This document shows positions 1 through 8,350 of a stretch of DNA of 64,000 nt, piece by piece (positions within the stretch are counted from its first letter, which is position 1; each line of letters opens with the position of its first letter). The position numbers and the translations under genes were made by a program. Location of the stretch: the NCBI GenBank assembly GCA_947305005.1, contig CAMZCM010000012.1, forward strand, positions 1 through 64,000, given 5' to 3'. The notes beneath the pieces were generated by a model. That model saw nothing but the letters and a program-made list of their open reading frames with translations, was not told the origin of the DNA and ran no database searches. Source of the DNA: an uncultured Prevotellaceae bacterium. Its GTDB lineage: Bacteria > Bacteroidota > Bacteroidia > Bacteroidales > Bacteroidaceae.

Positions 1-2
1 GC

Positions 3-395
3 TATCTCTTTGCCACGGCTGGCGGCGAAACCACCAAAGCCGTTGTCAAGCAGAGCTGCGCAGGTTCCGACTTCGATTCCCAGCGCAACCGCATGGCCGC
101 CAACGCCAACTACGGTCTGCTCTCCGTGGAGGCCAAGGTGGGCGAGGACGGAAAACTCACCTTTGGCATCAAGGAACCTTCCGCCGGCACCACTTGGCTC
201 GTGTGGGACAACTTCACCCTCATCTGCAACAGCATCACGACCGACGGCATCAGCCAGCAAATGGTAAATTGTAAATCACCAAATAATGAATGGTTTGATC
301 TCAGCGGACGCCGCATCCCGCAATCGTCTATCATCAACAACACCCTCCGTAAGGGGATATATATCATAGGTAATCGAAAGGTGCTTGTAAAATAG
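3..395 (+). CDS. Secreted protein, C-terminal end only (5' end outside window)
   Basis: The reading frame is already open at the first base and ends in TAG at 393-395, so only about 130 C-terminal residues are visible. The last 40 residues carry the WFDLSGRR...LRKGIYIIGNRKVLVK tail, which resembles the end of type IX secretion sorting domains and also ends the arabinofuranosidase at 678-5051. The preceding part (YLFATAGGE...TTWLVWDNFTLIC) looks like the end of a beta-sandwich carbohydrate-binding type module, but I cannot name the family. The DNA from 240 to 371 is almost identical to 4896-5027. The protein was probably exported and anchored or released outside the cell. The enzyme class is unknown because the N-terminus is missing. 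Confidence 0.75.
   Translation, partial: YLFATAGGETTKAVVKQSCAGSDFDSQRNRMAANANYGLLSVEAKVGEDGKLTFGIKEPSAGTTWLVWDNFTLICNSITTDGISQQMVNCKSPNNEWFDLSGRRIPQSSIINNTLRKGIYIIGNRKVLVK
240..371 (+). repeat. 132-bp near-identical repeat, copy 1 (C-terminal tail cassette)
   Basis: Aligning 240-371 with 4896-5027 without gaps shows three mismatches in 132 bases. Both copies encode the same preterminal stretch TDGISQQM.NCKSPNNEW followed by the sorting-like tail. The flanking coding sequence of the two genes is not similar, so the repeat is confined to the tail. Confidence 0.9.
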
Positions 396-447
396 TTATT
401 CACAGAAACCATAGTTACATAATGATATCTTCTATCGCTTAGTAGAT

Positions 448-636
448 ATGAAAAAGACCTATTTGATTCCGCAAATGCACATCATCGCTTTGCAACCACA
501 GAACATCATCGCTGCATCCGCAACTGGTAGCCTCACAACCACAGGATTGGATGGCATCCAATATGAGGAACAAGCAGCTTCCGGACTGAGCGCTGATGTC
601 AAGGCCAACACCGTCGAATGGGAAGGCTGGCAGTGA
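448..636 (+). CDS. Microprotein of the MKKxYxxP...ADVKA...W family, copy 1
   Basis: A 62-residue protein starting MKKTYLIPQMHII and ending SADVKANTVEWEGWQ. It shares an N-terminal MKKxYxxP pattern and a C-terminal (A/E)VK(A/K)...W(D/E) pattern with the small proteins at 8144-8338 and 43483-43665. There is no cleavable signal peptide and no transmembrane segment; the middle is Ser/Thr/Gly-rich. It lies 52 bp after a secreted protein gene and 41 bp before the arabinofuranosidase gene on the same strand. Small proteins of this look are common as hypotheticals in Prevotella and Bacteroides as far as I recall. I cannot give a function. That the same pattern occurs three times near genes for exported proteins supports a real gene rather than a chance frame. 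Confidence 0.7.
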   Translation: MKKTYLIPQMHIIALQPQNIIAASATGSLTTTGLDGIQYEEQAASGLSADVKANTVEWEGWQ

Positions 637-677
637 AGATGAAAGAATATACCTATCATTATTAATCTATTGTTAAG

Positions 678-3600
678 ATGAAGACCAGACTACAAATCAT
701 ACTTCTTCTGCTATTTCCGTTTATGGCAGAGCTATTGCAGGCACAGGGGGTGCTCTATCCCCAGCATTTTGCGCTTTCGGAAGTCACGCTTCTCGACAGC
801 CCTTTCAAGACGGCCATGGAACGTAACTTCCAGACCCTGCTGAGTTATGACCACCATCGTCTGCTGACACCCTACATCCGCCAGGCTGGACTCTCCACCG
901 GCGACTACGCCCAGTGGGAGTCCCTGCATCCGAGTTTCCCCAACTGGGGGTCGGCAGACTTCAATCTCGATGGTCATGTCGGAGGACACTACCTCTCGGC
1001 ACTCTCCCTGGCCTATGCTGCCTGCCGCGAAACAGCAACCAAAACGGCCCTCAAACAGCGCATTGACTATATGGTTCGTGTGATGACTGACTGTCAGAAT
1101 GTGTTTGACAGCAATGAGTCTGGTCTGAAAGGCTTCATCGGCGGGCAACCGATGAATGCCGCGTGGCAGGCGCTCTACTCCAACGCTGACATAGCCCTCC
1201 GTGGGAATGGCAACTGCGCCGTACCTTGGTACTGCCAGCACAAAATCATGGCAGGGCTGCGAGATGCATACCTCTATGCCGGCAACGACGATGCCCGCAA
1301 GGCCTTCCTGAAACTCTGCGATTGGTGCATCCTTGTGACCTCCAGACTCGATGATAATCAGATGGAAGCCATGCTCAACACAGAGCATGGTGGCGTCAAC
1401 GAGAGCTTACTCGATGCCTATCAGCTGACCGGTGAGCAGAAGTACCTCAACGCAGCCAAACGCTTCACTCACAAAACCATGCTCAATGGCCTGCAAACGC
1501 TCTCAACAGCGTTCCTCGATAACAAACATGCCAACACGCAGGTACCTAAATATATAGGTATGGAGCGTATTGGGGAGCAGGATCCTGCAGCCGCCAGTTA
1601 CCTGACAGCAGCCACAAACTTCTGGACTGACGTGGCACAGAACCGCACCGTCTGCATCGGCGGCAACTCCATGTATGAGCACTTCCTCGCAGCCTCCAAC
1701 GCGGCACAGTATATCAACCACCTCGACGGCCCCGAGTCCTGCAACACCAACAACATGCTGAAGTTGTCCGAGATGGCCTTCGACCGCACTCACGACGCCA
1801 AGTACACAGATTTCTACGAATACGGCATGTGGAACCACATCCTTTCCACGCAGGACCCGAACACGGGAGGCTATGTCTATTTCACCACACTGCGTCCACA
1901 GGGCTACCGCATCTACTCCACCACCAACGAGAGTATGTGGTGCTGTGTGGGCACGGGTATGGAGAACCATTCCAAGTACGGCCATTTCATCTACACCCAT
2001 GAGGGCAGCAGCAAGCTCTATGTCAACCTCTTCACCGCGTCCCGTCTTGAAAGCGACGATTTTATCGTCACCCAAGACACCCAGTTCCCCTTCAGCAACA
2101 CCACGACCCTCACCATTCAGAAGGCAGGCACCTTTACCCTCGCCATCCGCCATCCGGCGTGGGCTGCCAACGGCTATCAGATAGCCGTCAACGGCAGTGT
2201 GCTCGACAGTTTTTCCGTCGAGACAGGCACCGCCTCCTACGTGGAGATCAACCGCACATGGGCCGAAGGTGACGTCGTCAACGTCACCCTGCCAATGACC
2301 CTGCGCTACATCACCTGCCCCAACTACACAGACTATATTGCCTTCCAGTATGGCCCCATCCTGCTTGCCGCACAGACGTCAGCGTCTTCAGAGAGTGAGG
2401 CCTCCGAAAAGCACCTTACTTTCGAACCCACCCTCCAGAATGAGTATGGTCACGAAGGACGCATGGATCATGCTCCTGGCAGCCGTGCCAAGTCGTTGTC
2501 GCTCACATCAGCTCCATTGCTCATCGGACCGCGCGATGGCGAGAACGGTGTACTAAGCAAAATAACAGCCGCCGATCCCGCTCTTCTGCACTTCACCCTC
2601 GACGCCAGCCGCGGGGATGTGGAAGGCTACAATTGGCAACAACTCACGCTCCAGCCTTTCTACCAGATTCACCACGCACGCTACTCATGCTACTGGTATC
2701 AGCAGACAGCCGAGAACTATGCTGCAAGCAACATGGGCATCGAGGAAGCGGCCGCCGCTGCCATTGCCGATCGAACGCTGGACTTTGTCGCCACGGGCGA
2801 ACAGCAGAGCGAGGCCGGACATTTCACCACCTACGCCAACTCTACCACAGGCAACTACAACAACGAATACTACCGCGATGCCCGCCCCGCCGACGGCTAC
2901 ATCCAGTACACCCTCTCCTATGACGGCGAGGCCATCGACGCCGGTCTTTCTGTCCTCTGCCGGTTCACGCAAGCCGACGCAGGCCGCAAGGCCACACTGT
3001 ATGTTGACGGTACACCGATTGCCAATATCACTGCCTTAGCAGCTTTCAACGGCATGGTCACCAATGGCTTCTACAACGTTGAGTTCCCCATACCCGCCAG
3101 CCTGATGCACGATGCCCAGGGCAACACCAAACAAAGCTTCGTCATACGTCTCGCTGCCGACAAGGGCACCAATGCCCCAGGCCTCTACTATTTGCGTCTG
3201 ATGAAAAACTACGATGCGGTTTTGCCTGCCACCGTCACCACCACAGCGGGAGCTACACGCAACGTCATCGACGGCGTAGCTACAGGCGAGAACGGTCAGG
3301 ACGAGATGAGCCATGGCTTTGACTTCAACGGAGCAAACGGCAATGGCAATCACGGCACCTATCAGAATAAATACTGGCGCAACGGACTCGGCGGGGAGTA
3401 CTACGCTTATGACCTTGCCACCAAAGGCCGTACTGAAGGTGTGAGCCTCATCGTGGAATACTGGGCAGGCGATGCCGGGCGCGAAGCTTCCATCACCATC
3501 GACGGGACGGAGATTGCCACGCAGACATTCAGTGGCACACCCGCCGCATTCGTTATGCTCGAATATCCCATCGAGGCCAGCCTTCTCGAGGGCAAGGAAC

Positions 3601-5051
3601 GCATCCATGTGGCTTTCACCAGCCTCAACAACAGCTACACCCCTGGTTCCTATCACGTATGGCTTGCCATTGATGCCACCGCAGAGGAACTCCTCGAGCA
3701 GAACATACGAGCCATCACAGAACATGGCGGAGAAGCCACATCGCTGCTGATGAATCCCGATTGCAATGCTGTTGATGGCTGGACGGGCAGTGGAGCCGTG
3801 GGACTCTGGCACGCACAAAACTGGCGTGGCACGGGCAATAACTCCGACAAGTATCTCGATGTAGGTGGACTGAGCTATGTGAAGCAGACCCTCACGCACA
3901 TGCCTGCCGGCTACTACACTCTCGTTGCAGCCCTGCGCACACAAAGCAGCGCAGCCACCATCACGCCTGTGCTCAATACCAATGCTGGCTCTACCTTTGT
4001 CGGCATGGGTTATGGCGCACCGGGAGCATCGATGATCAACCGGCAGGGAGTGCAGATGCCCGCCGACGCCGCCTGCAACGGCTTCGGACCTGAGAACACC
4101 CGCGGATGGCAGTGGGGCACCGCTACCACGCACCTTGCCTCCGACGGAGAGCTCACAATCCAGTTCAATCTCATCGGCAATGGATGGAAATGTATCGATG
4201 ACGTACACCTTTATTATTCTGAGACACCCGATGGGTTCTACACCATCAGTGACGCTGCCCGCGACGTCGATGCCTCAAAGGTGCTTACATGCAACATCGT
4301 CCTGCAAAACCCCAACACCATCGTCACCTCATCGTCATCCGTCACCACCGCCGCAGGATCACCACTGAACAATAACCTCGTGGACGGCAGCATACGCCGG
4401 CTCACGCTCTTCGAGGGATATGAATTCAGTACTTCTTACAAGAATCTGCAGGCCACATCAGCAACTGTCTTCCGCACCATCCAGGCCGACAAGTGGGCCA
4501 CACTCAGCCTCCCCTTCGCCCTCACCAAACCTGATGGATGGGAAGTGAGAGAACTGAACTCAGTTGACACCAACGACGGAGTCTATACCCTCAACTTCAC
4601 CGAAGCCGACGCCCTCGAGCCCGGCAAACCCTACATGGTCAAGACCTCACAGCCTGTCACCTCCATCACCGCCGAGGAAGTGGAAGTCCTCGCGGAAGCC
4701 GCAGCAACGAACGTCGATGACGTCTCTATGATAGCCTGCTTCTCCCCCGGCAGCGTACCCGCTGGAGACTACTTCATCAGCAACAACGCCTTCCAACTGG
4801 CTGCCGACAACACGAACGCCATAAAAGCTTTTCGTGCTTATTTCCACATCGATGGCGGCAATGTCAAGGCACTGCTCGCCAATTACAACAGCAACACCGA
4901 CGGCATCAGCCAGCAAATGGGAAATTGTAAATCGCCAAATAATGAATGGTTTGATCTCAGCGGACGACGCATCCCGCAATCGTCTATCATCAACAACACC
5001 CTCCGTAAGGGGATATATATCATAGGTGGAAAGAAAGTCGTTGTGCAATGA
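678..5051 (+). CDS. GH127/GH146-type beta-L-arabinofuranosidase, multidomain, secreted
   Basis: This 1,457-residue protein has a signal peptide (about residues 1-22) and then a DUF1680/GH127-type catalytic domain (about 25-620). The zinc-thiolate active site known for this family is visible as E353-S-C355 in PESCNTN and C422-C423 in MWCCVGTG; C422 would be the nucleophile by analogy with HypBA1, and E334 is a candidate acid/base. Two similar beta-sandwich modules follow (about 700-850 and 860-1010, DUF6805-like), then a binding-type module around NPDCNAVDGW (about 1025-1180), a preterminal module with WATLSLPFAL and LEPGKPYMVKT, and the sorting-like tail. The family removes beta-L-arabinofuranosyl units from arabinan or arabinoproteins. 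It is probably exported to the surface. The gene overlaps the next start by 4 bp. The GH127 versus GH146 assignment is not resolved. Confidence 0.88.
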   Translation: MKTRLQIILLLLFPFMAELLQAQGVLYPQHFALSEVTLLDSPFKTAMERNFQTLLSYDHHRLLTPYIRQAGLSTGDYAQWESLHPSFPNWGSADFNLDGHVGGHYLSALSLAYAACRETATKTALKQRIDYMVRVMTDCQNVFDSNESGLKGFIGGQPMNAAWQALYSNADIALRGNGNCAVPWYCQHKIMAGLRDAYLYAGNDDARKAFLKLCDWCILVTSRLDDNQMEAMLNTEHGGVNESLLDAYQLTGEQKYLNAAKRFTHKTMLNGLQTLSTAFLDNKHANTQVPKYIGMERIGEQDPAAASYLTAATNFWTDVAQNRTVCIGGNSMYEHFLAASNAAQYINHLDGPESCNTNNMLKLSEMAFDRTHDAKYTDFYEYGMWNHILSTQDPNTGGYVYFTTLRPQGYRIYSTTNESMWCCVGTGMENHSKYGHFIYTHEGSSKLYVNLFTASRLESDDFIVTQDTQFPFSNTTTLTIQKAGTFTLAIRHPAWAANGYQIAVNGSVLDSFSVETGTASYVEINRTWAEGDVVNVTLPMTLRYITCPNYTDYIAFQYGPILLAAQTSASSESEASEKHLTFEPTLQNEYGHEGRMDHAPGSRAKSLSLTSAPLLIGPRDGENGVLSKITAADPALLHFTLDASRGDVEGYNWQQLTLQPFYQIHHARYSCYWYQQTAENYAASNMGIEEAAAAAIADRTLDFVATGEQQSEAGHFTTYANSTTGNYNNEYYRDARPADGYIQYTLSYDGEAIDAGLSVLCRFTQADAGRKATLYVDGTPIANITALAAFNGMVTNGFYNVEFPIPASLMHDAQGNTKQSFVIRLAADKGTNAPGLYYLRLMKNYDAVLPATVTTTAGATRNVIDGVATGENGQDEMSHGFDFNGANGNGNHGTYQNKYWRNGLGGEYYAYDLATKGRTEGVSLIVEYWAGDAGREASITIDGTEIATQTFSGTPAAFVMLEYPIEASLLEGKERIHVAFTSLNNSYTPGSYHVWLAIDATAEELLEQNIRAITEHGGEATSLLMNPDCNAVDGWTGSGAVGLWHAQNWRGTGNNSDKYLDVGGLSYVKQTLTHMPAGYYTLVAALRTQSSAATITPVLNTNAGSTFVGMGYGAPGASMINRQGVQMPADAACNGFGPENTRGWQWGTATTHLASDGELTIQFNLIGNGWKCIDDVHLYYSETPDGFYTISDAARDVDASKVLTCNIVLQNPNTIVTSSSSVTTAAGSPLNNNLVDGSIRRLTLFEGYEFSTSYKNLQATSATVFRTIQADKWATLSLPFALTKPDGWEVRELNSVDTNDGVYTLNFTEADALEPGKPYMVKTSQPVTSITAEEVEVLAEAAATNVDDVSMIACFSPGSVPAGDYFISNNAFQLAADNTNAIKAFRAYFHIDGGNVKALLANYNSNTDGISQQMGNCKSPNNEWFDLSGRRIPQSSIINNTLRKGIYIIGGKKVVVQ
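4896..5027 (+). repeat. 132-bp near-identical repeat, copy 2 (C-terminal tail cassette)
   Basis: Partner of 240-371 with three mismatches. It covers the final coding part of the arabinofuranosidase and stops before its last seven codons, where the two genes differ again. Confidence 0.9.
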
Positions 5052-6466
5052 ACCGTCACGTCCTTCGTTACATCATACTTATGCTTGCGCTGACCTGCCT
5101 GCAGGCCGTGCGGGCGCAAGTTCTTATTTCTCCCTTGCCCGAGAAAGACGGGCCACACTTGTCTGACCTCTACATCGTACGCGTGCGTCCGTACTCCGGC
5201 GGCGACTGGCTGGCGGTGCCTGTCCTGCGATGCGACGTCAACACACGCCGCCGTCAGCAGTCTGCCTTTGCAGAGTTCGATATGGGCGAGCCCGTACAGG
5301 TGCAGGTTGTCCGTCGCAACGCTCCTTTCCACGATGTACGTGTACGTCCCTCGCAGCGGGGCATCTCACCCATCATCATCAACGACAGCACCATCGAGCT
5401 AATCCTCCAACAACCAGAATACCTCAGCATGGAATTCGACGGCGACCGATTCCACAATATTCACATCTTTGGCAATACACCTCTGCCTGTAGTGGCAGAC
5501 GAACCTTCGCCCGATGCCCCCGACGCTATCACCTGGCAGGGCGTAGCCTCGCAGGACGTCTTCGTCCGCAACCCTTCCCTCATCTACTTCGGCCCCGGCG
5601 TGCACCGCCCTAAGGACCTGCCCGGCGAAGAGATCAAGATACCCTCGAACTGCACCGTCTATCTCGCACCCGGAGCCATCGTCAAGGCACGACTCATCGT
5701 GGATCACGCAGAAAATGTGAAGATCATCGGGCGTGGCATCATTGATCATCCGTTGCGTGGCGTTGAGATTACCTTCTCCAAGAATGTCCTCGTCGATGGC
5801 ATCACCGTGCTCAATCCCGCTCATTACACCATCTACGGCGGCGAGAGCAGCGACATCACCATACGCAATATCAAGAGTTTCTCCGCACGCTCATGGAGCG
5901 ACGGCATTGACCTCATGTGCTGCCGCCGTGTGCACATAGAGAACTGTTTCCTCCGCACCAGCGACGACTGCATAGCCCTCTACAACCACCGCTGGTGGTA
6001 CTGGGGCGGAAGCGAAGATATTGAAGTCTGCCGCTGCATCCTATGGCCCGACGTGGCGCACCCCGTCAATATCGGCTCCCATGGCGACGACCGTAACCCC
6101 GAGGGCGAGACGCTCCGCCACGTCCGCATTCACGACTGCGACATATTGGGCGACGATGCCGACAGCCTCGGACTTCTCGCCATCAACTGCGGCGACAACA
6201 ACCACATCCGCGACATACGCTTCGAGCGCATCCGTGCCGAGGGGTTGCGCCGCTGCCGACCCTTCGACCTCCGCATCTTCCAGTCCGAGAAGTACAACCG
6301 TGCCCCCGGCTGCTGCATCGACAGCATCGCCTTCGTGGACTTCACCATCGCCCCCGACGTCCCCGACTCGTGTGTCCTCCCCAGCCGCGTCGAGGGTATG
6401 AAAGATCATCCCGTGGGACGCTACACCCTCGAGCGGGTGTCGCACACTGAAATACAACGAAACTGA
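5048..6466 (+). CDS. GH28-like polygalacturonase-type protein, secreted
   Basis: A 472-residue protein with a signal peptide (about 1-24, LQAVRAQ) followed by a beta-sandwich-like N-domain and a right-handed beta-helix of GH28 type (about 150-440). The catalytic pattern of polygalacturonases is recognisable: D285 in WSDGID, the D306-D307 pair in SDDCIAL, H345 in GSHGDD and R in FDLRIF, in the right order. GH28 enzymes hydrolyse galacturonan or rhamnogalacturonan, so a pectin role is inferred; GH49-like dextranases share this fold and cannot be excluded. The ATG overlaps the preceding stop as ATGA, which suggests translational coupling with the arabinofuranosidase. No C-terminal sorting tail is present, unlike its upstream neighbour, so it may be periplasmic. 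Confidence 0.82.
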   Translation: MNRHVLRYIILMLALTCLQAVRAQVLISPLPEKDGPHLSDLYIVRVRPYSGGDWLAVPVLRCDVNTRRRQQSAFAEFDMGEPVQVQVVRRNAPFHDVRVRPSQRGISPIIINDSTIELILQQPEYLSMEFDGDRFHNIHIFGNTPLPVVADEPSPDAPDAITWQGVASQDVFVRNPSLIYFGPGVHRPKDLPGEEIKIPSNCTVYLAPGAIVKARLIVDHAENVKIIGRGIIDHPLRGVEITFSKNVLVDGITVLNPAHYTIYGGESSDITIRNIKSFSARSWSDGIDLMCCRRVHIENCFLRTSDDCIALYNHRWWYWGGSEDIEVCRCILWPDVAHPVNIGSHGDDRNPEGETLRHVRIHDCDILGDDADSLGLLAINCGDNNHIRDIRFERIRAEGLRRCRPFDLRIFQSEKYNRAPGCCIDSIAFVDFTIAPDVPDSCVLPSRVEGMKDHPVGRYTLERVSHTEIQRN

Positions 6467-6501
6467 AAGAGATTAATAATAAATACATTAAAATTAAGCT
6501 T

Positions 6502-8106
6502 ATGAAAACAAAAAGACTTCTATTGATGGCAGCCTTCGTGCTGCTGGGCGGGAGCTGGGCTTTCGCCGATGATTACTCTTTCAAAGCCTCTGACTGGGCC
6601 CACACGGGCGACGGCTGGCGCATTGCCCAAGAGAATATCTCCGTGGACGGCAACGTCATCACACTGAAAGGCGTCAACGCAAACAACAATGCAGCCCTGA
6701 AGTATGGCAGCGCGACAACCTACACCTTTGCCCACACGGCCACACGCCTCGTCATCAAAGGTACGAACCTCAGCACCGATGTTTCGAAGCACGCTATTTG
6801 GTGGCTGAACAACGGCAATAACAATTCCTCACAGAGTCCTGCCTCAGCCACCGAGGCCGGCGGCACGGTGACGCTGACGTGGAACCTGGCACAGTTCCCC
6901 TACGCCATGCGTAAGAACACGCTCCACAACTGGACACTCAGCAGCGCAGGCACGAGCACCATCTTTGGCCTCACGCCAGCCACGATGGGCAACGATGTGA
7001 CTATCACAGACATCCAATGGGAATGCGTCAGCGAGGCCTATACCTTCCGTGCTGAGGACTGGGCCCATACGGGCGATGTGGCCCGCATCACGCAGGATAA
7101 GATATCAGTATCAGGCAACGTCATTACGCTGGCCAACGTCTCGGGTGCCAACAATGCCGCGCTGGAATTTGACGGCGTGAACGAATACCTCTTCCCCCGC
7201 AGCCTCGCCACTATCACGATTACAGGCACCAACCTCAGCACTACAGCAGGTCAGCACGCTTTCTGGTGGCTGAACGGAGCCAACAACGCAGGTAGCATCA
7301 ATGCAACTGATGTCAGCGAAGCCGATGGCAAACAAAGCATCACTTGGGACCTCACAACTATCGGGGCCAGTATGCGTCCCACCATCATTGGCGAATGGGA
7401 AATGTTGACCAAGCCCGCCTATTTGACCGAGAATTGGAAACACTCTACGCTTTTCGGTCTGACACCTGCCGTGACTGGCGATGTCACCATCACAGATATT
7501 CAATTGACGATGGTGGACGATGCCAATATTGTCACCCGCACGACGGCTAACGGCAGCTTCGGCACTATCTGTCTGCCCAAGCAGGCCCTGCCCTCCGGTG
7601 CCACCATCTACAGCGTCGAAGCTATCAGTGCGAATAACCTCACACTGACCACATTGCCTGCTAACAGCTATATGTCCGCCGGTACACCTTATATATATAA
7701 GGCCACGCAGGATAACCCCACCTTCACGATGAGCGGCGAGGCTGTCTCAGCACCTGTTGCAGCCCTCGGCCTCGTGGGTACCTTCACTGAAATCACCGCT
7801 CCGAAGGGCGACAGCTACTTCGTCCTCTCGGGCAACAAGCTTTATAATGTCGATGCTGAGGCCAACGTCACCGTGGGCGCCAACCGTGCCTACATCGACC
7901 TCACGGCTGTGCCGACGGCAAACGAAGTCAAGGCTGGAGGTGACTATCTCACGCTTGTTGGTTTCGACGCAACGGGCTTAGATGAGCAGAAGAAGGAAGA
8001 CGCGAAACGGGAAACAGTCTTTGATCTCAGCGGACGACAAATCGTTAATCGTAAATTAAACCGCGGCATGTATATCGTGAACGGCAAAAAGGTCGTCGTC
8101 AAATAA
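6502..8106 (+). CDS. Secreted protein with two copies of an unrecognised domain and sorting-like tail
   Basis: A 534-residue protein with a clear signal peptide (1-22, SWAFA). Residues about 24-170 and 175-335 are a tandem duplication: both copies contain YxFxAxDWAHTGD, a GNVITL strand, NNAALxxxxxxxYxF, a xxIxGTNLST strand and a HAxWWLN segment, and both end in FGLTPA...DVTITDIQ. The next 150 residues resemble the preterminal module of the arabinofuranosidase, and the protein ends in FDLSGRQ...RGMYIVNGKKVVVK. I do not recognise the repeated domain; two aromatic-rich beta-sandwich copies without catalytic motifs would fit a surface glycan-binding protein, which is inference. It lies inside the pectin/arabinan gene run, 35 bp after the GH28-like gene. 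Confidence 0.8.
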   Translation: MKTKRLLLMAAFVLLGGSWAFADDYSFKASDWAHTGDGWRIAQENISVDGNVITLKGVNANNNAALKYGSATTYTFAHTATRLVIKGTNLSTDVSKHAIWWLNNGNNNSSQSPASATEAGGTVTLTWNLAQFPYAMRKNTLHNWTLSSAGTSTIFGLTPATMGNDVTITDIQWECVSEAYTFRAEDWAHTGDVARITQDKISVSGNVITLANVSGANNAALEFDGVNEYLFPRSLATITITGTNLSTTAGQHAFWWLNGANNAGSINATDVSEADGKQSITWDLTTIGASMRPTIIGEWEMLTKPAYLTENWKHSTLFGLTPAVTGDVTITDIQLTMVDDANIVTRTTANGSFGTICLPKQALPSGATIYSVEAISANNLTLTTLPANSYMSAGTPYIYKATQDNPTFTMSGEAVSAPVAALGLVGTFTEITAPKGDSYFVLSGNKLYNVDAEANVTVGANRAYIDLTAVPTANEVKAGGDYLTLVGFDATGLDEQKKEDAKRETVFDLSGRQIVNRKLNRGMYIVNGKKVVVK

Positions 8107-8143
8107 CTATAACGTACGTATTCACCCTCTATATCCTACAACG

Positions 8144-8338
8144 ATGAAAAAGAATCAATATACAGTTCCCCAAATGAGCACTTACGTTCTCACGTCAAAC
8201 GAAGCCCTGCTCATCACGATGTCCCAAAATGGCGAAACCGTCATCCAGGATGGTGGCAAGGCCAGTGAGAACAATATCATATCGGCAGATGTCAAAGCAC
8301 ACAGATTCTCGGTATGGGACGATGATTGGAGCAAATAA
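8144..8338 (+). CDS. Microprotein of the MKKxYxxP...ADVKA...W family, copy 2
   Basis: A 64-residue protein beginning MKKNQYTVPQMSTYVL and ending ISADVKAHRFSVWDDDWSK. The ISADVKA block matches LSADVKA of copy 1, followed by Trp-rich acidic ends in both. No signal peptide or membrane helix is evident. It starts 37 bp after the duplicated-domain protein and ends 12 bp before the GH51 gene, so it is almost certainly co-transcribed. Function unknown. Confidence 0.7.
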   Translation: MKKNQYTVPQMSTYVLTSNEALLITMSQNGETVIQDGGKASENNIISADVKAHRFSVWDDDWSK

Positions 8339-8350
8339 AAAAGAACAATT

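Noticed and set aside
3036..4208. 390-codon minus frame opposite the arabinofuranosidase gene
   Set aside because: Antisense to a protein with clear domains; it arises from the GC-rich codon usage of the real gene. Similar long antisense frames at 8465-9595 and 38681-39679 were rejected for the same reason.
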